Shown: in pieces, positions 11,280 to 21,794 of the stretch | Layout: each line of letters starts with the position of its first letter | Position numbering within the stretch: position 1 is the first letter of the stretch | Source: Sanghuangporus weigelae | Taxonomy: Eukaryota > Basidiomycota > Agaricomycetes > Hymenochaetales > Hymenochaetaceae | Length of the DNA: 64,000 bases | Assembly (NCBI GenBank): GCA_033182465.1 | Contig: CP137328.1 | Coordinates: 124,001-188,000 of the forward strand | Direction: 5' to 3' | The notes under the pieces: generated by a model | Seen by the model: the letters and a program-made list of their open reading frames with translations, nothing else | Database searches by the model: none | Told to the model about the DNA's origin: nothing | Program-made: the position numbers and the translations under genes

Positions 11280-12687
11280 GTGGCTACCAAGGAATACATT
11301 GTTGTTGCAAGACTGGCGACTGCCTTGTTTTCAACATCAGCAGCAGACACAAGAAAGAATGCAAGAGGGACTCGTGACAAGTCACAACGGTCGAGTCGCA
11401 TCCACGTCACGGTTTCGACGCCGTTTTGCTGCGCTGCCTCTTGTCATCCATCTACAACAAACAACATACACAATTCATTTCCTCACGACCGAACGGATTC
11501 GTGGCCTCATCCGGCAGTGCGACGTGACACATCCAAGATCTGTTTCACAAAGAAACTGGGCTCAGCTTCCGGATTGGATTCAGACAGTGCTCGGGATGAT
11601 GGCACATATGATGCTTGTGGAGGGCCACACGAGGGTGAGGAGAATGCACAACAGTTTCTGAACAGCTCAATCGACACGGATACCACTCTCTACCCCGTTC
11701 GCGGGTTTAACCCCGGGACAGTTGCGAACATTCAGGATGGAGATGGAGTCATTACGATAGACGGACTACCGCGCAGTGTTCCGAACATCGATATCTCTTT
11801 GCTTCCCGAACGAATCCGAGACCTTATTCAGAAGCGATCTGCCGCGAGTCCAAGCTCTGTCTCACAAAAAGACTGGGCTCATCTTCCAGAATGGGTCGAG
11901 ACAGCGCTTGCGCTTGGAGAAAATGCCAAGGTCTTATTCGGGCAAACTCGTGCTAGCGATGCTTCCGCTCAGGCTTCATGGTTGGTAGCAGGCGTTCAAG
12001 ACTTGCAACTGAAACTGGATATTCATGTTGAGACGCGTGTCGATGCCAACGGCGACCTCGATGTAAAGAGCTCACTCGATGCAGCTCGTAACTATTTTGC
12101 TTCCGTTCTTCAAAACTTACAACGCAATCTGGATGAGGTTTGGATGCAAAGTGGCCTCGACGAGTACGGGGAAAGCTCTGTCTAGTATGCTGACAACATC
12201 GCTGCTGGTCGTATTGTCCTCATGTCTGGTAATGCTATTATCGACATACGCGGCGCATCATCGAGCTCCACTTTACTCCCCTTTGCCCGTACTCTCCTCG
12301 AGCGACGAGCACACTACCGTCGAAGGTCCTATGCCGCGTGTAGTACCCCTTGTCTCGGACTGCGTTTTCGAAGTTCTAGAAACGAGTCGAGGAGATGCCG
12401 ATCATACAGTGAAGGGTACGGACGTTGAATTCGTCATTCACTGCGGAGTGAATGCCCGTATTGCCTCGGCGGATGCATACGTCGCCGACTATGGTATTTT
12501 GTTCAGCAAATGCGATATCGTAGATGTGGAGGGAAGGGACAGTTCTGCTGTCAAGTTCACGTTCATAACTCGGGAGCTGGGGACCCATGAAATGGAACTG
12601 TACTTTTCGGAGCGATCAACGATGGTGTGCAGGACGAAGAAGGTTACAGTTGACGTGGTTTCCGACTCCAATGAAGGCAGCAATTGA
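11280..12687 (+). pseudogene. Unrecognised gene with an internal duplication; broken, or multi-exon
   Basis: One frame reads from 11280 to a TAG at 12183-12185, and its reading continues sensibly past that stop (YADNIAAGRIVLMSGNAI). From about 12,290 a different frame looks coding to 12687 and has the character of a beta-rich domain with paired cysteines. A module containing ERIRDLIQ...SVSQKDWAHLPEWV at 11,800-11,920 has an earlier relative (ERIRGLIRQ...SVSQRNWAQLPDWI) at 11,490-11,590 in another frame, so part of the gene was duplicated. Either introns were missed or this is a decaying gene. I do not recognise the family. A hydrophobic stretch at 12,190-12,260 (LLVVLSSCLVMLLSTY) exists only in the second frame. 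Confidence 0.4.
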
Positions 12688-13490
12688 CTCAGATAAACGA
12701 AGAGTTGCAATGTGAATGGCTTAGATATTTGGAAGACAAATTGTCAACGACTCCATTCAGTAACATTTCGGGCGCGATTCTTGTACCGGTATATTTTCTC
12801 ATCTATCTTACACGCCTGGCCTTCTCCTTTTCCGTTTCCGTTTCCATCGCCCCCTCCCCCCCAGCCGCGACGGCGTAGAGTATTTCGAAACATTGTCTTG
12901 TACTTTCCTTGTCTAAAACGTCGAAACTACTAGAAATATATTGTATGTTCTGGATGTATGTCGTTAGCTCTCGAATATATTAGCTGTGTGCTTGTATGCT
13001 TCGTTCGTTCCCTCTACTAAGAGAAGATACGAGTCGAGTTGGGTACATGTACACTATGAGCTCGGAGTTTTGCTCACTCACTTTGTGATCACTACAATTA
13101 CAGGATTGACGACGTTATGTATAACATTCATAAGTAAGATTGGACGAAAAAGCGACCCCGACGAGGTTACGATACAAAAACGGTTCGAGCACAGTCGTGG
13201 AACACCGCACCGTTGCCTCGATTGTCTTAGTTTTCTCATATGTTTTTGGAATTCACTCGCATTGTGCTTCCTTTCACATTGATGTCTTGCATGTGCACCT
13301 ACTACAACGCATTAATGGAAGGTATACATTCCGTCCGGTTCTTATTCACTATAATATTCAATACAATCTAGCTTGGACCAAAGACGGCCAATGCTCTCTC
13401 GGTTGGAGCACCAGTGTGTCTGTGTACGTCGCTGTTTGACATAAGTCAATGAGTCGTCGCTTCCACGTAAATAAGGAGGAAGAACATACA
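12688..13490. other. Intergenic, no gene recognised
   Basis: Contains a pyrimidine-rich low-complexity tract near 12,820-12,865 (TTCCGTTTCCGTTTCC followed by a C-rich run). Several overlapping short frames show no family features. Confidence 0.35.
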
Positions 13491-13971
13491 TCAGTCTATG
13501 TTTACCAGCACATACTCGTTTCCTTTAGAGAAGTAAACCTCGCTATTCGACCATGGACTCGGGAGAATTGCATCGACGGTGTCAAATCCGGCCTCCCTGA
13601 GCGATGGACAACCATCAACGATTTTCGTGCGTGGAACTTTCGAATAATCGTCATTCATACCAGAATTGATTATGATACGTATGTACTCCGTCCTTGGGAA
13701 GAAGTACGCCGCTATTATAAATTGGCAAGACCGCGTCGACTTCAGTGAAGCCAGCTTGGTGAAGTGATGACCATTCATCGACAGTGGTCTCTAGCCCATT
13801 GATGATCTTGTCCGCACTGATATCTATGAGAGCGTATACTTCCGTAGAGCCTGCGTCGAGATGTGCTTTGATCATGTCCAGATCGAATTCATCGGAGACG
13901 GGTGCCTTGATAAGCATAGTACAACATACATTGGCGTAATTGACATCAAAAAATGGTAGTTGAGTCTTACT
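13491..13971 (-). pseudogene. Hemopexin-like repeat protein, frame broken
   Basis: Two hemopexin-type repeats read leftward: SSLHQAGFTEVDAVLP with LLPKDG, then PSLREAGFDTVDAILP followed by SEVYFSKGNEYVLVNID and a stop. The AGF..VDA.LP and YF.KG..Y motifs are those of fungal and plant single-domain hemopexin or albumin-2-like proteins, which form four-bladed propellers and bind small ligands. The two repeats lie in different frames that cross near 13,690, within a stretch reading about PKDG/EYIRI. This is a one-step frameshift or a sequencing error. A 65-base GT...AG intron at 13970-13906 probably joins a short upstream exon to the exon starting APVSDEFDLD. Only about two repeats are visible; the family has four. 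Confidence 0.6.
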
Positions 13972-14639
13972 GGTGTCTGGTCGTTAAGGGACTCGGAGTT
14001 ATCATCGTAAAGATCGAATGAATGTATAACACGCGTGATCGAGTGACATGTCAGTTCTTGTCACGAATGATGCGTGACCGTTCTTCGGCTCAGGCAGCCA
14101 GCTCAAACACCGACACACGCAAATATATATATATATCTCGAAGAATGTGCTGGCTCCTCTTTCGCAACTTCTTCTGCCCGCGTTGTGCTGCTCGTGCAAA
14201 TGCAGCGCGTTTGGTCAACGTATCTGACTCCTAGTAGCGGTGGACACGCTGGAGACTCTGACCATACCATCGGCCCGGCGGTAAGCTAAAATCAACTCGT
14301 TTCCTGTGTTTCTGGATATGTAATTTTGATGATTATTTCGCGAATTTTTTTCCTTCGTTGTCCTGGACATTTGGATTAGGCGAATAAGTCTCTGTAAGTG
14401 TTCAAGATCATGTCTGAGTTGCGGTCGTCTGTGATGAGCCGAAAGAAGCGGCGTATCAAGGACGGTAACGTGGACAAGCGTGTGACTCGCGACAAAGTCT
14501 CAGCTCTCTTCTGATCCACGTCGACGATGACGACGACCACTCATCTTTTCACCCGGCGAGATAGTGTTGATATTGATGCCCAGATCATTTGCTTACTAGA
14601 CATCGGCGTAAATCTTCAATCTTGTCGTATCCAAACTCT
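13972..14639. other. Intergenic; upstream of the tetraspanin gene
   Basis: Contains a short (AT)n microsatellite at about 14,124-14,137. An exon upstream of the hemopexin-like copy may begin here. The right part should hold the tetraspanin promoter; no clear TATA box was identified. Confidence 0.35.
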
Positions 14640-16020
14640 ATGGCATCCTCTCAGCGTCCTATGCTTGAGGCTCAGGATGACAACGTCCCGCTGGAGCCGC
14701 CTGTCGTTCCCTTCGCTGGCAGCAGGACTCCCGCTTCTCCAGCCGGTAGTTTGCGCACAGTGACTCCGCCTCTCTCTGTCGCACATTCTTCGACAAACAA
14801 TTCCCTTTCCGGAAACTTCCTGCCGTCAAAATTTCCAGGCCCTCGAAGTCTGTACCAAAGGAAGGCCAAGGGAATCATGAATGCCTCAGTTCAGCCTAAG
14901 CAGGGTGGAGGCAGGGAAGCATTTGGGAGTAAAGAGGCTCGGATGCCAGAGGAGAAGGACGATGACTATGACGGTGTGGATTTTTCCCGTCGTAATTGGA
15001 AGGCTACCGCTCCGCTTCGATGGAATAGGTTCAAATGGACTCTATTCTGGACCAACTTCATAGTATGGGTCTCCTTTTATTCAGCCGGCCATTTTTCTCA
15101 TCTCTTAACAGGTCTCAGTCTATTCTCTCACGGCACTCATCATCTGTTTGCTCACCTGGCTCAACGTTTGGTCAAATGCGGACGTTATACGCGTTGGAAA
15201 CCGGACCTTGCTCGTCCTTTCAACCATCGCGTCTTCGTTCGGAATCCTGTCCTCTTTAGTCGGATCGGCGGGTATCCTCCTCAATAACCGTGGCTTCTTG
15301 GCACTGTATACAGTCATGCTATGGGTCACCTTCGCGTTCATCTGTGCGCCTGGTTATCTTGCCTACAAAACTCGTACATTCAACCTTGAAGGCAAGGTCA
15401 ATGCTCAGTGGAGTCAAACCCTTGGCGAAACAGGTCGGTTGAGGATACAAAACTCGCTCGGATGTTGTGGATATTTTAGCCCGTTCGTCGAGGCGACTAT
15501 CAGTCAACTATGCTATGCGCGCAGTGTGTTACCTGGATGCAAGGATCCGTATTTGAAGTTTGAGCGAATGACTCTAGGACGCTGGTACGGTATTGCTTTC
15601 GGCATCGTGCCCTTCCATCTATTGGCCATCCTCGCGGCGTTGCTTTGTTCGAACCACGTTACGTATCGGTTCGGGAAAGGAATGATGCCCAAAGCGTACC
15701 GTCTCGATATGAGCTCCATGGCTCTCATCATGGATCACTGGGCTAGGTACGCGTTCCCAAGACTTCAATATAGTCCGCAGGCTAAACTAAACTTTGCTTC
15801 ACATAGTCAACTTGCAGAGCAATACGGCGCGGGCGTTGCATCCGAGGTTATCTCACGTACCCGGTCGAATCTCCAGCTAGACTGCATACCGACTCTCGGT
15901 TATAATTCTGGTGCTCAAATGCCGGGTACGGCCTCTGGGATTCTTCCCGGGGCATCCTCGCACCGTGAGCAGGACGAGTTGTTTGAGGATGGTTCTACAC
16001 GGGAAATGAAGAAAAGTTGA
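14640..16020 (+). CDS. Fungal tetraspanin (Tsp2-like)
   Basis: Two exons (14640-15062, 15112-16020) separated by a 49-base GT...AG intron encode 443 residues. A long Ser/Pro-rich cytoplasmic N-terminus is followed by four membrane segments, near residues 133-160, 172-198, 201-226 and 299-321. The large loop between segments 3 and 4 carries the tetraspanin signature CCG at 259-261 (SLGCCGYFSPF) and further cysteines. Tetraspanins organise membrane proteins at the plasma membrane; fungal members act in penetration or wall integrity. The intron falls inside the first membrane segment. An upstream in-frame ATG at 14589 would add 17 residues. The extended tails make the protein longer than typical animal tetraspanins, as is usual in basidiomycetes. 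Confidence 0.85.
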
Positions 16021-16640
16021 ATCGCTTTGATTCCCGCATAAACACATACATATTCTTCTTGACCTTTTTCTTGGGACATCCGTGGACTATCTTCTCGTTT
16101 CAAATAAACAATATTTTTCTTCTGCGTCTTGATCATTGCTATCTTGTTCGTCCATCTCTTTTACTATAGCTATACACTCCCTATTCCTCTTGTTCGTATG
16201 AGGCGGCTATTGGACCGTATGGACCGCCATCTTGTAATACCTTTGTTTTCGAATCAACTTCTTCCGAAATTTTGCTCTGCTCGACTATTTGTGACGTCAT
16301 TCCGAATCGACACGAGCCGATATCACTTTGTAAGTTGCCTCAGGCTTGATTTATCATGGATTGGGTCGACGCAATATGAGGGACTTTCTGACGGAGTTGC
16401 CATTCAAGTTGGACAGGAAGAATAATTTGTGCGCACGTACGTATTCACTCTGATCTTCAAAGTAAATATGATTGTTAACACTTGCATAGGTGTGAGGTGT
16501 CTCACGATTCAATTCCTCTCATATGTCCACTAAGGTGATTTCCGCTTTATCTTGTCTATGGTATCAAGTAACAGAATGCTCTAATAACGCTGCATTATAT
16601 CATTTCTCTTTACTCGGTCTTTTACGACGACGAACGTGAC
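16021..16640. other. Intergenic between converging genes
   Basis: The 3' flanks of the tetraspanin gene and the PPxY protein. An AATAAA-like signal lies near 16,103-16,108 in the context TCAAATAAACAA. No gene is recognised. Confidence 0.4.
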
Positions 16641-17009
16641 TCATTTTTTCGACGTCTTACCACTGGACGACCAGCCGGCCATCCGTCTCACCTCGTCGAC
16701 GGATGGATAGAAACCTTCTGGTATGCCAGCCATCGTCCTTACTTCCTGTTCAGAAAGATGTCCGGTGGGTGGGAAGCCGGCCGCCTCTCTACGTTCTGCA
16801 GCGGAAGGCCCTGCATTTGCGTCCTCATAGCTGGGCGGCATGTCCAGTTGCTCTCTCAGTCTACGTTCCTCGGTATTTGACGGTGTCGTAGACGATCTGT
16901 TACTGCTGGTACTGGTCGCGCGTCCGCCACCTGTCCGGGAGGTGCTACTACTGCCGTGATTCGGCGTTGATCCCGTCTTCGCTTGTTTGTTCTTATCGGA
17001 CTTGGTCAT
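16641..17009 (-). CDS. Small Ser/Thr-rich protein with a PPxY motif
   Basis: A single-exon 122-residue protein. The N-terminal half is low-complexity (Lys, Ser, Thr, Gly). The centre has RRLREQLDMPPSYEDAN, a PPSY match to the PPxY motif bound by WW domains of Rsp5/Nedd4-type ubiquitin ligases. The C-terminal half carries two related short segments, VRTMAGIPEGFYPS and VRRMAGWSSS. The product may be an adaptor for membrane-protein ubiquitination; that is inference from one motif. The first ATG follows a gene-free stretch and is the only good start. The gene converges with the tetraspanin gene. Confidence 0.6.
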   Translation of the reverse strand: MTKSDKNKQAKTGSTPNHGSSSTSRTGGGRATSTSSNRSSTTPSNTEERRLREQLDMPPSYEDANAGPSAAERREAAGFPPTGHLSEQEVRTMAGIPEGFYPSVDEVRRMAGWSSSGKTSKK

Positions 17010-18139
17010 CGCTCGAAATCTTCTCTAAATTGATGATCAGCTTTTTCTGAATTCAAGGCGTTTTATATCATTTAAAGCGGGCTTGGCAAATATGTGCACA
17101 TTAACCGAAGAGCTCCTCGTTACAATGATGCGTACGCCAAAAGCATTTTCCGGAGCCAAAAATGTGTGGATTGCTCCGGATCGGGGTGGCTGTGTTTGGA
17201 TTCCAAACGTACAAGTCAAAGTGATGTAGCAAAAGATAACAATATTAATATTTCAGAGAGCATTGTGGAAGCAATGATAGGTCCGTTTCTAAATTATTCC
17301 TTAAGAAGTATCGATGACCTGCAGCATTTTCGACGTTTTGCATCACTTTGCTTCCGGAGGTGAGTAATATTCAGCTTCAGTAATTATTTTGCTAAGTTAG
17401 TTTTCATGATATTGCACCGTGCATGAGTCGGGATTCTTTGCCTATCTTACATAACGCATGCATTGCGAAGCAAACTTGAGCCGGCGAGAGGAATATTCGC
17501 GCTAAAGATGACTTTTCTCTCTTCACACTGTCTTCTCATAAGTACTTTTCTGGCGAAAACACAACCAATGCGGGTATCGCAAATTAGAATAGCGATGAAA
17601 GATCGCGTCAGTGTTGAAGATTGACATTTTCATATGTGCGACTCAACCTTTGTTCTCGAATCCTTTCTCCGTTTCTCCGTAAATGGCTCTTTGTCGATCA
17701 CGTGTAGATTTCTTTTTCTTTTTCTTGCTCTTCACCTATTATGTCATGCTGCGGCTGTCACAACCTATATCAACATCTACTGCACATGCCACTCACCTCA
17801 GTCGTCTACTACTACTACGACTGAGGTGAGGACCCTTCTCTTATATTATTCCCTTCATAGAATTCACTATATTGTTCATGTAGAATTACAAAAGGTGAAT
17901 ACACAGAGTCGTCTACTACTACTATGACTGAGAATTACAAAAGGTTATGAGCCTTGATGCTCAGTAATCAATTTTACTATTTGCTTTCAGCTGCTCAGAT
18001 TCACCATGCATGACAGCAACCAGGGGCCAGAGATGACATAACCAGAACCAACTTGGGTGGATTGACCTGGATCCTTGGAATACAAACGAGCCACTGCATG
18101 TCGACGATCATCAACTGATTGAACCGCCAGAAGAACAAT
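17010..18139. other. No gene; contains a small hairpin repeat
   Basis: No coding region is supported. A perfect inverted repeat of ten bases, CCTCAGTCGT...ACGACTGAGG, lies at about 17,796-17,827 with a (TAC)n loop. A degraded second copy with the shared flank AATTACAAAAGGT lies at about 17,883-17,945. Confidence 0.4.
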
Positions 18140-18746
18140 TACAGAACGAACCACCGGACGTTGACAATCACCAAGTGATTGAACCACCAGAGCAGCAATT
18201 GCCATCTCCTATCTTTGGCAACAGTCCTCTTACCTCGCTTCTGAGTCTTACCGATATGCCTCCCTTGCGATCCATAAGCCGAGAATCTAGGGCCAGAAGT
18301 CGTAGCATATGGCCACTTACTGCCAGCCATGCCACCCAGCCGAATCATCAAATTGCGGCTGGAGAGCCATCTACATTCATCCGTCAGCCACTCGAACATT
18401 GTATTTCTTCTCCACTCTCACATCGACGTAGCATCTCCCCACCAGTCCTCTTAGACCGGATTCAACCCCAACCAGAAATGGATGCTCCCCAGCATTCATC
18501 AGCCAAGAGGCCTGAAGAATATCGTGTCAAAGACTTTGATGTGAATTCAAAACTCAAGGCTGATGGATCTAACTATTTTCTTTGGAAGGATCTCCAGGAG
18601 CAAATTCTTTATGGAAATTGTTGGTTCGAGCATGTTGATGGGTCCCTCCCTCATCTGGATAGACTCATTGAACCCAAGAAATGGAGGGTATGGCACCGAG
18701 TTGACAATCTAGCTAAAGGACAACTCAGTTTCAATATAGACAATGG
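18140..18746 (+). mobile_element. Ty1/copia-like retrotransposon fossil, Gag-like part
   Basis: The frame ends in a stretch including KLKADGSNYFLWKD, the pattern of UBN2/DUF4219-type copia Gag proteins. A long Pro/Ser-rich stretch precedes it. Only this part of the element is visible on this side. It is interrupted by the large inverted-arm element that starts at 18747, and no pol or confident LTR is present. It is an old, broken copy. Confidence 0.55.
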
Positions 18747-20190
18747 TGTAGCGCACACCGCTATTCTGGGCATCAGCGGTCAAGTATTGTACATACTTCA
18801 CCAGTGTCCAACACACTGGTGTATCAGCTGCCCGAGTGACTCCAACAGTCACAAAGGGTATATACAACTTGATTCGATACTTTCGAGCGCTCCACCATAC
18901 CTTAGGACACGCCCGAGACTTCGTACATATTTCGGTTCACACCATTTCACCTTCCTTTGCACATATGTTACATTCCAAGACCCCGAAGACCCGCTAATAC
19001 TGTGCAATAGGCGCCACGCCATATTTTGTTGTCCATACTTTGTCACACTACCACCTGCCAACCTCTGCCTCAGTCATCTGAGCGGATATCGGCACTCCAA
19101 GGTCTGGACCCAGACTCCTGAAGGGACCCTAGGCCTTTTCATCAGCGTTTCACACTGCCAGGGACCGTTCTGACTTGTTTTGAGGTACCCAACAGTCGCG
19201 TACCTTCATCCTAGACATTCCACGAGGTGCGCTCCGTTGTTCGGACCTTGCCGAAGTGGCCTCCGAGGTTTGGACTTCCGATCGGAGTTTGCCAATTGGT
19301 ACATCCATTTGATCACTCCATCCAGTTTGTTCGCCAACTTGAGTGTGCAGTTCGGAGGACCCTTCCTGGACAGTTTTCATGTTGTTTCACAGTTCCTTGC
19401 AGTCCGTCTGACCCTTATTGCGTCAGTTTCACACTCCTTGCTATGATTTCATCTTGTTTCACAGTTTCCTATAGTCCACTAGACTTCTGTCTCGTCGGTT
19501 TCACGCTCCTTGTTGTGGTTTTATTACGTTTCACCTCACATCTTGTCACGATCCTCCCCCAGTCCCAGATCAGTCGTTTTGTACATGTTTTGGACCCCCA
19601 TAGTCTATAAAACCCACCCAGATGTCGTAGTTTTCAGATAGTGAATACCAGAGATCTGTTCAGCGCACACATCTTCTGTTCCGAAGCCTCTCAGACCGTC
19701 CCGACTGACTCTGTCATTCATAGAAAGTCAAAGTACCCACTTTGGGTATCTCACCTTCCTTGTCTAGACTAGTCCGGACGTCCCGGGAGTGACTCGGATA
19801 CACTCAGCTTGTCTTCTTTCTCTATTGACTCATCTCCGAGGTGATCAAGTCGCCGAAGTATTCACTTGGTTCACTGCAGCACGTCCAGATTGGTCTCCCT
19901 AGATGACCATTGAGTATCACATCTTGCCTACGTGTATTCACTCCCCCCTTTTTCCGCCCTTTAGATAGTTCACCCCGACCATTCCGGCCGGAGCTATTCC
20001 GACTGACCACAGTTCCCACAGAGTAGGCCGGAGTCTTGGTCTATCTCAGGGGAGTCTTCCGGATCACCCTTCCTTGTTTGGTTTCCCTGATTCGTTCTCG
20101 CTCGCTCCCTATAGGATCGAATGCCCTAGCCTGCTAGGATCGCACCTACAGACCTAGTCCAATCATCCACCCACAATATCAATCATACAG
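18747..20190 (+). repeat. Left inverted arm
   Basis: Matches the right arm in inverse orientation over its whole length. It contains internal tandem units of about 80 bases, based on a TGTTTCACAGTT motif, between 19,370 and 19,530. The inner 770 bases (19421-20190) are repeated directly at 20191-21026. Confidence 0.75.
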
Positions 20191-21026
20191 CATCAGTTTC
20201 ACACTCCTTGCTATGATTTCATCTTGTTTCACAGTTTCCTGTAGTCCACTAGACTTCTGTCTTGTCGGTTTCATGCTGCAAGTTGTGGTTTTATTGCGTT
20301 TCATCTCACGTCTTGTCACAATCCTCCCCCGGTCCCAGATCAGTCATTTTGTACATGTTTTGGACCTAGATAGTCTATAAAACCTGCCCAGATGTCGTAG
20401 TTTTCAGATAGCGAATACCAGAGATCTGTTCAGCGCACACATCTTTTGTTCTGAAGCCTCTCAGACCATCCTGACTGACTCTGTCATTCATGGAAAGTTG
20501 TAGTACCCACTTTGGGTGCCTCGTCTTCCTTGTCTAGACTAGTCCGGATGTCCCAGGAGTGACTCGGATACACTCAGCTTGTCTTCTCTCTCTGTTGACT
20601 CATCTCCAAAGTGATCAAGTCGCCAAAGTATTCACTCGGTTCACTGCAGCATGTCCGGATTGGTCTCCCTAGACGACCATTGAGTATCACATCTTTCCTA
20701 CGTGTATTCGCTCCCCCTTTTCTTCCCTTTTTAGATAGGTTGTCATTGCTCGGTCACACGAGTATGGACCTAGACGCTCATTCACATCCCACCTCTCCGA
20801 TAGTTCACCCCGACCATTCCGGCCAGAGCTATTCCGACTGACCACGGTTCCCACAGAGTAGGCCAGAGTCTTGGTCTATCTCAGGGAAGTCTTCCGGATC
20901 ACCCTTCCTTGTTTGGTTACCCCGATCTGTTCTTGCTCGCTCTCTATAGGATCGAATGCCCTAGCCTGCTAGGATCGCACCTACAGACCTAGTCTGATTG
21001 TCCACCCACCCTATCAATCATTACAG
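20191..21026 (+). repeat. Direct duplicate of the inner left arm
   Basis: Begins CATCAGTTTCACACTCC immediately after the first copy and is clearly homologous throughout. It has about 66 extra bases near 20,740-20,805 that are absent from the first copy but present in the right arm. It is therefore the more complete copy. Confidence 0.75.
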
Positions 21027-21794
21027 CGTGGGCTAAGACATTTTACACACCGTATTATGCAGCCAAATCAGGATTATTTTGAAAGGCTGCTTAGGCAGAA
21101 CAGCAGAGGCGATTCTCGAGTAGCCAACTATGGATCACGTGAAGAAGACAGGGAGGAATTTAATAATTTGCAGTTGGAATTAACTAGTATGTACATTGGA
21201 CATACTCCCCCGCCAGAATGCAGTCTGGTGGCAATGGAAGACAAGAATGTTGCGAGGTATACAGAACTCCTGCAACAAAGACATTATTGGCGTGGTGCAA
21301 CTAGGAGACTTGTACATGAGAACTTGGTATGCGCCAATTGTTACTTGGCATACCAATGAAGCTGGATACTCTTGGAATGGCTCATGAAGAATTTCGTGGA
21401 ACAATTGGTATCGAGGGAGGCAGCTGATGTCAAGATTCGGCATAAGCCTGGACCATTGGAATGAACAGAAGACCAACCGTTACCAAACCGCGAAATGAGC
21501 ACATATGACCATGAGGTATCGATCTGGCTTAGCGATAGGGATGTCTATGCATTGAAGGTTGGTGTGCGAGCCTGGATCAATCAGCATCGGCACCAGACCT
21601 TGTGCACTCACATGGCAGTGGAAGTGGATTGGCCAGTCTATCGAAGGCCACCCTTGGATATAGAACACCTGACGGAAGAAGCGATAGAACACTTATTACA
21701 AGCTTGGCGTATGTCAGAAGTAGGGGTAATTACAGTTGATGAGTGGCATGGCCGCAAGCACATAGGACAGTGGCTGTGGTTAACCACGGGCGCA
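21027..21794 (+). other. Non-repeated centre of the inverted-arm element, with two unrecognised open frames
   Basis: Two open frames, 21057-21359 (100 residues) and 21495-21809 (104 residues), fill most of the centre. The first is acidic at its start and contains ENLVCANCYLAYQ. The second is Trp-rich (AWINQHRHQTLCTHMAVEVD, HIGQWLWLTTGA). Neither matches a transposase I know. They could be the remains of a gene captured by the element or of its own protein. Confidence 0.4.

Noticed and set aside
18175-19173. A single 332-residue host protein
   Set aside because: Its first part is copia Gag-like and its second part is the left arm of the inverted-repeat element. The frame merely runs across the insertion boundary.
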